Of a stretch of DNA of 64,000 bases, positions 33,516 through 43,037 are shown piece after piece. The DNA comes from Hysterangium stoloniferum (lineage: Eukaryota; Basidiomycota; Agaricomycetes; Hysterangiales; Hysterangiaceae), in NCBI GenBank assembly GCA_015178975.1, contig WHVD01000005.1, positions 682,001-746,000 on the forward strand. The letters run 5' to 3'. The position numbers and the translations under genes were made by a program. The notes under the pieces were generated by a model, which was not told the DNA's origin, ran no database searches, and worked only from the letters and a program-made list of their open reading frames with translations. The first letter of the stretch is position 1, and each line of letters begins with the position of its first letter.

Positions 33516-36515
33516 GAGGGATCTAAAGAAGTGAGACACGAACTCTGATCCTCGATCGGAAGTCACGTGGGACAGAACTCTGTGCTTGGAAAATACGTGG
33601 ATAATGAAAAGTTCCGCTAACTGCACGGACGTAATTGTATCATAAGTAGGGATGAATATACCTTGTTTTGAGAATCTGTCAACAACGACTAGAATAGCGG
33701 AAAAGCCTTCGGAATCCGGTAGGTGTTCAATGAAATCCATAGATATAGAATTCCACGGGTGTTCCGGTACCGGGAGTTGTTTCAAAAGGCCGTATGGCTT
33801 GTGTCGCTGAGATTTCGAGCGGGGACAAGTAGTGCAAGATTTACAATAGTGCTTAACGAATCCACAGAGTCCGGGCCAAGTATATTCTCTTCTTATTAAT
33901 GATAGAGTTTTGTTGTACCCGAAATGTCCTGAGAGTGGATGATCATGTTTGTATTGAAGGATCCTGAGGCGGAGGCCGTCGGAGTCCGGTACATAGATCC
34001 TATCGTCAAGTCTAATGAAACCATGTTGATCAAGAGACCACCGAGGTTGATCGGGGTCCACGGGATTGTCCAGATGAGCTTTAGTAACTGGGTCTAGCGG
34101 AATTGCCGATAGAATATCTTGATGTAACTTCTTGATATCCATAATGATAATTCCACGGACAATGGGATTGACGAGGAAAGTTGCGCGGACCGATGCGGTA
34201 AGTTGTTGATTCGTGAAAATAGGTTTCAGGTTGTGCGGATTTACCGTTGCATAGTCGTTGCTCCCCTCTTTAGGATAGACATCCCATTGTCTAGTTAAAG
34301 CGTCGGGTTTGCCGCCGAGACGGCCGGGTCGAAAACGGATAATCATGTTGAAAGCAGATAGATATTCAGACCAACGGGCCTGCCGACGGGTCAAAAGTTT
34401 TGTGGTAGAAAAGTATTCCAGGTTTTTGTGATCTGTTACAATGTCAATAGGAGCTCCTGAACCTTCCAAGTAGTGTCACCACACTTTGAAAGCTGAAAAG
34501 ATTGCCAGAAGTTCTTTATCATGAACGTCGTAGTTGAGCTCTGCTCTGGTAAAAGTCCGGGACAGAAAAGCCATGGGGTGGACTTCTCCGTCGGAGTCCT
34601 GGATAGACAAGATGGCTCCAAGCGCATAATCGGAGGCGTCCGTTTCAACGATGAGCGGGAAGTCCGGTTTCCAATGCGACAGAATAGGAGCTGTGGAAAA
34701 AGAATTTTTTAAAAGATTGAAAGCTTTTTGACACTTATCGTTAAAGTTCCATGGAGTACCCTTACACGTAAGACGGGTAAGGGGTACCGTGATGTCGGAA
34801 TATCCACGGATAAAACGTCTGTAAAAATTGGCAAAGCCGAGGAAGGATTGTATATCTTTAACTTTTCGGGGTTCGGGCCAATCTTTGATGACTTGCACTT
34901 TAGTTTCATCCATGCGGAGTCCATCGGGTCCCATCATGAAACCTAGGTATTCCACGGAGTCTGTGTCAAAAGTACATTTTTTATCATTTGCGAATAAACC
35001 ATGTTGTCTGAGTCTCCGGAGAACTTCACAGACTTGTTTGTCGTGTTCCGCGGGATTCTCGGAGTAGATAAGAATGTCGTCCAAGTAAACAATGACGCAT
35101 ACATCGAGAATGTCAGAGAAAATGTCGTTGATAAAACGCTGAAAAACAGAAGGAGCATTGGTGAGACCAAAAGGGATCACCAACCACTCAAAGGCCCCAT
35201 AATGGGTTCTAAAAGTGGTTTTCCATTCGTCGCCTGCGGCAATCCAGACCAAATGATAGGCGTGCTTGAGATCTATTTTGGTGTAAATCCGGGCATTTTG
35301 CGGAGCATCGAGCAGGTCAGATATAAGTGGGAGTGGATATTTGTCCTTTTTGGTGACAGCATTGAGTCCTCTAAAATCAACACATAGTCGAAGGGATCCA
35401 TCCTTTTTTCTGACAAACAGAATGGGTGCTCCAAAAGGAGACTTTGAGGGTCGAATAAAACCTATGGACAAATGTTCATCCAGGAAATCACGGATTGCAG
35501 ATAGTTCCGTGGACGAGAGCGGGTAAATATGTCCTAGGGGTGGCTGGGCGCCATCTTCAAGATCGATTTTTAAGTCGTATTCTTTGTGAGGCGGAAGCCG
35601 GTCAGCTTTTCGCTTGCTAAAAACATCCGCAAAGTCATGGTATTTCTCCGGGACGCCTTCTAGGTCAGCGGCTTGCTCAGATTCGGATACTGGGGTTGAG
35701 AAACGTCCAGTTGCTTCATCAATTTTTAAGTTGATAGTGAACGCCTGGGACCCATCCATTTTTGAAGCCCTAATAAAAGCTGCAGCATTAATCAGAGAAA
35801 TGGACGGAGGTGCCGTGGGTTCCGGGGAAGCTGTAGGTGCCGTAGGGATCACAGGAGTCCTCGAGACTGCAGGTGCCGGGAAGGCCATGGGTGCCGTGGA
35901 GGCCGAGACAGGCGCAGTTTCCTCGGTCACCGCGGGAGTCCAGAATATTATACTGTTAGCTATCCAGTCAATCAACAGATTGTAGCGGGTAAGCCAGTTA
36001 TGTCCTAGAACCACCGAGCAACTTGAGTCTAACTGGGTCACATAGAAAGTGACCAATTGAGATGTTCCACAAGGGAAACTGATGGGTAAATCACAAGCTT
36101 GGGTAACAACCGAATTACTTGTGCCATCGAAGAGGCGGAGACCAACGGGATTTATCGAATAAGTTGACAAAGAATTTTTTTGTGTGAATTTTGTATCTAA
36201 AAAACAATGAGTCGAGCCGGAATCTATGAGAGCTGAAAAAATGAATTTCGGGATCATATTAGACATAAGTTTAACGAAAAATGAATCAGAATGTGAAAGA
36301 GTGGATGCGTTGAGGCGAGTGAACTCTTGAATGCGCGGAGAGGCAACGCAACCTCTAACCCGCGCGGAGTCCGCGGGGTTGCTTACTCTTTTTTCGAATC
36401 GGCAGCCGGTTTGTCCTTCGACGGGGTTTCCGTGGAGGCTTTGGCTGATCGACCCTTTGAAGAGTTTGCTTTTGCCAGCGGACATTCCGGGACTCGATGA
36501 CCGGGTTTCCCGCAC
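33516..36515 (-). pseudogene. Ty3/gypsy pol, broken (protease, R transcriptase, RNase H, integrase part)
   Basis: Minus-strand retrotransposon polyprotein. In order it shows an aspartic protease core (ALIDSGSTHCFLD), reverse transcriptase with LYTKIDL-like and FGLTNAPSVFQ blocks and the catalytic YLDD, RNase H (VETDASDYALGAIL), the HHCC integrase zinc region and the first two catalytic acidic residues (MDFIEHL; SDRGSEF). It is interrupted by a TGA at 34476-34478 inside RNase H and ends after FRSLG where the inverted duplication begins, so the third integrase acidic residue is missing. The frame is -1 relative to gag and overlaps it by about 130 nt. It is non-functional as it stands. Sequence composition matches the F LTR (CGGACTCCG motifs), which suggests but does not prove they belong together. 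Confidence 0.9.
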
Positions 36516-37723
36516 AAGAGACAGAGGTTGTTGTCCATACGATGTTGTCTTTCTTGTGGAGTCAATTTGCCATCAGGTCCGAGTTTGCCTGAGAGGTCGG
36601 GTTTTCCGGCTTGCTTGCCAGACTGTTGACCCTTGTTGTTGTCCTTATTGTCCTTATTGTTGTTGTTGTTGTTTGAAGACTTTTTATCGTTCTTCTTGTC
36701 AGATTGCGTGGAGTTCTGGTTGCTGGTTGACGAATTGTTGTTATTGTTTTTGTCCTTGGACTTGTTGACTTTGTCTGCGGATGTCTCGCGGGCAACTTCC
36801 GCGCGACGTTCCCAATAACATGCGTCCGCATTTTGAGCTTTGAGGCGCATACGGGACAGGGTTTTTGGCTTGCCATCTTCTCCTTTCGAGACTTCATCTT
36901 TAAGGCGGGACGGCAGACCGGCGTAGAATTGGTGGCGGAGAGCGGGATCGCCCCACTGACAACGAGCTGCAAGATTATTGAATTGGACGATGTAGTCCGT
37001 GATGCGCTGCGTGTCCTTCATACGAAGATTTGTGAGACTATTCTCGGCTTCTCCTGTCGGGTCATACGGGCCGAAGTTGGTTTCAAGCTCCTCAACAAAA
37101 GCTTCCCAATTTTCAAGCCAGAGCGGCTCTTCCTCGGTAATCCCACTAAAAGCCGGTTCGAACCATTTCAACACGGATCCCGACAAATATGAAAGTGCGT
37201 AGTTGACTTTTCAGGAGTCCGTGGAGAATGCAGCGGCACGATCACGGAAATTGAAGCAACATTGCATGAGGAAAGTGGAGAGTTTGTTTGGGTTGGAATC
37301 CGTGAAGGGTTCCGGAGCATTGACTTTTGACCGTGGAGGTTCTTGTTCCTTTCTTTTTCGTTCTTCTAGCAGGTGCGTCATAAATTTATCTATAGTACCT
37401 GCTAAAAACTCAGAAGTAGGATCCCTCGTGTGTGGTCATTCAAGAGGCGGAGGATTTTCGAGAGGGTTTTCGACACCTTTGCCCTTGTCGGGGGCCACGG
37501 ATTCTTCCTCGTGCTCGAGTTCGTCCTGGTATTCCGGGACTTCTTCGATACTGGCTTCTTCCATGGGTTCCGACTGGTTCGCAAGCGTCTGACTGGTATA
37601 CAGAATTAATGGGGAATGAAGAGTTGACGGTCCAGGTAATGATGACTGTGCGCGTGTACTTCTTCTTAGTGGCATAATGAAAACATTATTCGACACCATC
37701 AAATCTCTTTCAATATGTCTCAT
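36383..37723 (-). pseudogene. Ty3/gypsy gag, broken by two stops
   Basis: Capsid-type retrotransposon gag on the minus strand. The first part begins MPLRRSTRAQSSLPG near 37674. The central capsid-like region includes GSVLKWFEPAF, WEAFVEELETNFGPYDP and YIVQFNNLAARCQW. An Asn/Lys-rich low-complexity stretch precedes a CCHC zinc knuckle (CLLCGKPGHRVPEC). TGA stops at 37436-37438 and 37211-37213 interrupt it. A run of six A (36389-36394) lies just before the terminating TAA and could have served for -1 frameshifting into pol. The sequence upstream of the start passes directly into a family C LTR fragment; there is no 5' LTR of its own. Confidence 0.87.
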
Positions 37724-38018
37724 TTTGACGTCATATATGATTTCATAATTAGTTCATAACATAGTCATAACGATACGATGAAAAGCATAAAAGGGCTACG
37801 AAAGGAGCGAGGAAAGTCAGTCGAAATATCTGTATATTAGTGGTATTAGTAATCTATTTTGTCGTAACTTCTTCAACAAATACTTCCATGAGTTCTCGCG
37901 ACTGGTAATAGCCTCTTACTTCATCGACAGGGCGAATATATACTTCATCGAACGAGGCTTTCGAGTTTGGTTAATAGAATATTATTCGACTTTATCGAAG
38001 AATAATCGATTCATGATA
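37680..38018 (+). mobile_element. Family C LTR, 3' part
   Basis: Begins at AACATTATTCGACACC next to the gag start and continues to the LTR end TTCATGATA (a mutated TTCGTGACA). It is followed by GGTAG at 38019-38023, the same five bases that precede the 5' part at 29812. It overlaps the other part by roughly 115 bp. Confidence 0.75.
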
Positions 38019-38107
38019 GGTAGCTAGCTTAGTTACTCACCTAACAGTCCCAACTAAAGCTTATATATTATAGGTTTTACCCTGTTTATTTCTACAGGTT
38101 ACTGTAT

Positions 38108-38535
38108 TGTTACGAATCGATTATTCTTCGATACAGTCGAATAATATTCTACTAATCGAACTCGAAAGCCTCGTTCAACGAAGTATATATTCGCCCTGTC
38201 GATAAAGTAAGAGGCTATTACCAGTTGTGAGAACTCACGGAAGTATTTGTTGAAGAAGTTACAACAAGATAGATTACTAATATCACTAATATACAGATAT
38301 TTCGACTGACTTCCCTCGCTCCTTTTGTAGCCCTTTTATGCTTTTCATCGTATCATTATGACTGTTATGAGCTAATTATGAAATCATATATGACGTCAAA
38401 ATGAGACATGTCGAAAGAGATTCAATGGTGTCAAATAATGTTTGGTTTTGTTGAGTTAAATTTGATAGGTCAAAGAGTTGTCGAAAGTTACCTTTGAATG
38501 TTTGTGACAATATGTGACATATGATGGTTGTAACA
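38108..38535 (-). mobile_element. Solo LTR, family C, 428 bp, target duplication TGTAT
   Basis: A complete reverse-oriented copy, TGTTACAACC to TTCGTAACA read on the minus strand, flanked by TGTAT at 38103-38107 and 38536-38540. It has the same length as the 41251 copy. A promoter-like GCATAAAAGGG sits in the middle, followed by the conserved GGAAGTCAGTCGAAAT. Confidence 0.9.
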
Positions 38536-38540
38536 TGTAT

Positions 38541-39174
38541 GAGCCCTGCTGGTCAAACTGATGCTATGTTACTTCCCACGAGTCAAACCCTGCTCCTACC
38601 AAAGCTAGTGTGAAGAATGGTGGAAGTTCTAACTGTTCTATATACGAAGAATATCGACCGTTTAGATACACCACGTAGTTGTATTGACTGTCTAAGTTCA
38701 ATACACGCTGAACAAGTATTGACTATCTAGTTCAATACGTCTGGGTGAAGTAACTATCTAAGTCTAATACAGGCTAAACGTGTATTGACTGCTTAGTTCA
38801 ATACGGTAGAGAGAAGTGGCTATCTAAAGTAAGTAGATAGCTAGAACGAGTAAGTAGAATCGACTGTTAAGTGCGATTCTGAATGACTGCTCGAGTGCAA
38901 AGTAGAGTAACTAGAGAGTCGGATAATAGAGTAGTGTGGATGTAGTCCACGCAGGTTGAGATAAGGATTGAGTTTCGACTGGTACAGTTTGAAACTCAGA
39001 TTGAGTAGATAGCTAAAGCCCATCTGTGACAGTCGAGACGATACACCAATCACAACTTACAGGACACTAACAGGTGTCTGGGTAAGTCGTGGTTGCGGTG
39101 TAAAAAGTGTCTCAGTTCTAAACTACGGGCGCTAGAATACATAAGTCTGGCGTGTGTGTGCCCACAAGAGTCGA
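38541..39174. repeat. Family B hairpin-rich repeat, copy 2 (left portion)
   Basis: Contains a serial array of short hairpins: GTATTGA/TCAATAC three times (38681-38704, 38716-38738, 38782-38804), GCTATCTA/TAGATAGC (38819-38841), AGAATCG/CGATTCT (38856-38880) and GAGTTTC/GAAACTC (38970-38997). The right end is cut by LTR A at 39174 and resumes at 41124; the repaired junction matches the uninterrupted copy near 42611-42634. Confidence 0.75.
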
Positions 39175-41123
39175 TGTAATGTATTAGCCTTATTTTAATA
39201 CTATTTTCCGAAAAAGGAGTCCAATGCTCTATCAAAATGTGCAAATACTCAATTCACTGCAAGGTAAAATAATTTAAGTATTTGATATTAATCAGTGGCA
39301 GCCTAAATAGACTTAGAACCCCTGAAGTCAAGAGTTTACTTGAATATATGCACCCAACTTCGCAAAGAAGGTTTTGAGAGCTGCTTGTGCAAGCTTGTTC
39401 TTTTTCTGTAAAAACAACTACTAAAATAAGAATAACAATTTACTGATTCCGAAGCTAGATTTAACTTCAATGCTAGCTAGTTTATATATATTTTATACTA
39501 TTTGTCAAACAGTAAAAATATCTATAAACGGGTCAAAAGATTAGATATAGAATAAAACACTATTTGGCTAATATATGCTTTATTTACACTAACCTACAAG
39601 GTCTACTGTGATATTAACTTATCAGGATCTTAATGTAGTCTTAAGGATTCTGCAAGGATATTCTCAGTATTTGTTTATGTGAATATGCTTTACTGATTCA
39701 CAATAAATGAACAAAGGAACGGGATTATTTGCAATGTAATAAACAGTCAAATTACTCAACTAGAGGTGACTGAAGTCTTAAACTACAAATAACAATGTAA
39801 GGAAAACTAATAATCAGTACTCAATTAAGAGATGACTATAGTATGAGATTATTTATATATTATTAGTTGATAACCAACAACTCTAACTGAGGTGGAAATA
39901 ATATATAAAAGATAGCCAACTATTCAATTAAGAAGTGGCAAGGGGGAACAAAAGTCAACAACTCAGATTGAGGTGACAGGGGAACAGCAGATCAGTCAAC
40001 AGCTCAGATTGAGGTGACAAGGGATCTGATTGGGCCAACAACTCTGATAGAGGTGGCAAGGGTTTCCAACAGCTCAGATAGAGGTGGAATGAGATGTCCA
40101 ACTGCCCAGATAGGGGTGGAGTAGCCTGCTTGCTGCAGTGACACACACAGATGTGGTGAGATGATATGATAATATGATTGAATTGTTTTTTTATTCAAGG
40201 CTGGAGCTGAGCTCCTTATATACATTTTAGTCTGAGACATTTAGAAGATTCTAGAAGATTTAATGATGTCATTCTGGGAGGAGTGATGTCATTTAGAATT
40301 TTCTAGAATTTTCTAGAGCATTGTGGAAGGTTCTAACTACTTCTAAGACACTATAGAATATTCTTGGTATAATGGAACATTGTAGAATTTTATAGAATAT
40401 TCTACAATATTCTATCTAATATTAGTACCTATTAACTAATGTTCCATTGGAAGCCACTGGAATGTTCCAGAGAGTTTCCTGTTTTTGTTGCAGTAGCATA
40501 TATGATGACATAATGCTCTCGCGCCTGTGCGCGCGCATGACACCCTTCGCGTCTTGTGACTGTCACGTGTTGTGACAGTCGCGCGCCTTTGTGACCGTCG
40601 CGCGCCTCTGTGACCGTCGCGCGCCCTTGTGACAACTGTCACCTGTTATGACGGTTGTCACTCGTTGTGACGATTTTCCCGCGCGCCGTGTAATAAACGC
40701 CAGGCCGGTTTTATATTATTATATAATTATTATATTTACTTTTAGTTAGTTATAAATATAATATTTTATTATAATAATATAAAAATATATATATATTTCG
40801 CCTTGATAATGCGCGAGTATTTCAAATCGCGTTTTGTCGGCGTCGGAGTTTGAAATATCATGTGAATGTCACATGATTACTCGCGCGTTGTGAATAAGCG
40901 CTGAGTCGCCGACATATTAATCAAAAAAGAATAAAAAGTAGAAATTCAATAATCTGCTCAATTTATTAGATAAAAATACAAAATAAATTGTATAAATTCA
41001 AGATAAATCAAACAAATATTGTACAATTTAATCGTCGCAATATAATTACATTTGAATATTTGTTTTCGCAATTTGTTAGGGGAAATTGTTTAAAAATTGG
41101 ATAAAACTTAGAAATACATAACA
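39175..41123 (-). mobile_element. Solo LTR, family A, 1,949 bp, target duplication GTCGA
   Basis: Reverse-oriented copy of the LTR at 30611-32579, flanked by GTCGA at 39170-39174 and 41124-41128. Removing it and one duplication joins CACAAGAGTCGA to TGTACCGCATAC, as found in the uninterrupted family B copy at 42611-42634. It has three rather than four 19-bp units. The very high similarity to the other copy points to recent activity of the family. Confidence 0.92.
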
Positions 41124-41250
41124 GTCGATGTACCGCATACATAGGTCGTCGAACTAATTATAGATATAATAAAAGAGAGAAAATAGAAATAATAAAGGAA
41201 ATATAGTAAGAGCTCATCCGACTATATTTCCTGAGTGTATTTTGCCATAC
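41124..41250. repeat. Family B repeat, copy 2 (middle portion)
   Basis: Continues family B between two solo LTRs; matches 42627-42750 of the other copy (blocks GTACCGCATACATAG and GGAAATATAGT). Ends at TTTTGCCATAC, where the family C LTR inserted. Confidence 0.8.
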
Positions 41251-41678
41251 TGTCACAACCATCACATGTCACATATTGTCACAAACATTCAAAGGTAATA
41301 TTCGACAACTCTTTGACCTATCGAATTCAACTCAACAAACCGAACATTAATCGATACCATCAAATCTCTTTCGACATGTCTCATTTCGACGTCATATATG
41401 ATTTCATAATTAGTTCATAACATAGTCATAACGATACGACGAAAAGATAAAAGGGCTACGAAAGAAGCGAGGGAAGTCAGTCAAAATATCTGTATATTAG
41501 TGATATTAGTAATCTACTTTGTCGTAACTTCTTCGACAAATACTTCTGTGAGTTCTCGTGACTGGTAATAGCCTCTTACTTCATCGACAGGGCGAATATA
41601 TACTTCGTTGAATGAGGCTTTCGAGTTCGGTTAACAGAATATTATTCGACTTTATCGAAGAATAATCGATTCGTGACA
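41251..41678 (+). mobile_element. Solo LTR, family C, 428 bp, target duplication CATAC
   Basis: Complete copy from TGTCACAACC to TTCGTGACA with terminal TGTCAC/GTGACA inversion, flanked by CATAC at 41246-41250 and 41679-41683. Removing it restores TTTTGCCATACCTCTCAC, which aligns with TTTTGCAGTACCTCTCAC at the end of the other family B copy. This is the best reference copy of family C in the window. Confidence 0.93.
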
Positions 41679-41683
41679 CATAC

Positions 41684-42756
41684 CTCTCACACCAAGTGAC
41701 TGCTTGAGTGTAGAAAAGAGTAGCGAGAGTCGAATGGTAGAATAGCATGGATGTTGTCCGTGCAGATTGAGATATTGTGAAGAGTCGATAGATTCTGACT
41801 GCTCGATATATGAAGAATAGTATTTATTCAACTACTATTATTAAGTATTGACCATCCAGTACAATACAGTAGATTACTAGACTGATAGTACTAGTAGAGA
41901 GACGCACTACACATCACAAGAGCAACTGTACAGTTGCTCATGACAATGAGGACAGGAGAAAAGAAGAGTTGACCCTTACGGTACAACTTGTAGCTAGAAG
42001 TAAGAGAGATATTCAGCAAAAGACTGAATATCTAGGGTAGAGATATAGCAGCGCGAGTCGACTATAGTGTCGATGAGTGTGAAGACTTGGGAGTGGGACT
42101 CGACCTTCACGGTTCGAGTCCAAAGATTATTAGTATGCAAGAGAATGCTACCTTTATAGGTAGCTGAGATATTACCCTTGACACCTCTCGCTATTCGACA
42201 TCAGGTCGTTACGAGGTGGTGTCTGCTGGGTAAAAAGGTGTCTGTCATTTGGCGCCGAGAGCGCCCATAGATATATACAAGACTTCAAACTAAGAAATAC
42301 GGGTATGCTCGAAAGATATAGAGAGTTAAAGAAAAGAAATAAAAACTAGATAATAAAGTACTATATTATTCCACAGTCCAATCATGATATATGCATACCC
42401 TTCACAGATATAAATGGGGTTTCGACTGGTACAGTTCGAAACTAAGATTATGTAGATAGTTGAAACCCATCTGTGACAGTTGAGACGATACCTCAATCAC
42501 GACTTACAGGACACTAACTGTATGTCTGGGTAAGTCATGGTTGCAAGGTAAAAAGTGTCTGAGTTTTAACTACAGACGCTAGAATACATAAGTCTGGCAT
42601 GTATGCGCCCACAAGAGTTGATGTACCGCATACATAGATCGTCAAATTAATTATAAGTGTATAATAAAATAGAGAGTAGTAGAAATAATAATGGAAATAT
42701 AGTGTAGGCTCGTCCGGACTATATTTCAGAGTATATTTTGCAGTACCTCTCACAAG
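41684..42756. repeat. Family B hairpin-rich repeat, copy 3
   Basis: Dense in short inverted repeats: GTATTG/CAATAC (41845-41867), a perfect 20-nt palindrome GAGCAACTGTACAGTTGCTC (41920-41939), GATATTCAG/CTGAATATC (42008-42032), GGACTCGA/TCGAGTCC (42096-42121), GCTACC/GGTAGC (42147-42164) and GTTTCGA/TCGAAAC (42419-42442). Ends CCTCTCAC and passes into a reverse family C LTR. No coding potential. Parts of it are internally similar to the 38.6-39.2 kb copy. Confidence 0.75.
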
Positions 42757-43037
42757 AGTAGAATAGTAATACAGACAACTAATGTACAATGGAGAGATTT
42801 TCTGACTGAGGTCCTTTGCTCTCTCATTCCCCTTTTATGCTTTCCATCATTTATGTACCTATGACTATACTATGATTTAATAATGAAATCATTCATGACA
42901 TCAAACTGAGACATATTGAAGATATTCAATATTGTCAAAGAAACTTGAATTCATTGGTCAAGTCAAATTCATTGGTTGAGTCAAAGTTGAAGAGTTGTCA
43001 AAAATTACCTTGAATATTTTGTGACAATGTTGTGACA
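42757..43037 (-). mobile_element. Family C LTR, 5' part, reverse orientation
   Basis: Read on the minus strand it starts TGTCACAACATTGTCAC at 43037 and follows the family to the point where family B intervenes at about 42757. Diverged relative to the clean copies (for example the ACTGAGGTCC form of the central block). The 3' part was not located with confidence. Confidence 0.7.

Noticed and set aside
32961..33548. Separate plus-strand gene of 195 codons
   Set aside because: It is the inverted copy of the integrase segment with a short readthrough into the spacer, not an independent gene.
36331..36768. Cys-rich plus-strand open frame opposite gag
   Set aside because: It is the complement of the Asn/Lys-rich stretch and zinc knuckle of gag.
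30611..41123. One large transposon with about 1.95-kb terminal inverted repeats
   Set aside because: The two arms have different 5-bp target duplications (CACAG and GTCGA), each immediately flanking its own copy. They are two independent solo LTRs in opposite orientation.
42111..42121. GGTTCGAGTCC, like the B box of a tRNA gene
   Set aside because: No acceptor stem, A box or anticodon arm nearby; the sequence is one arm of a family B hairpin.
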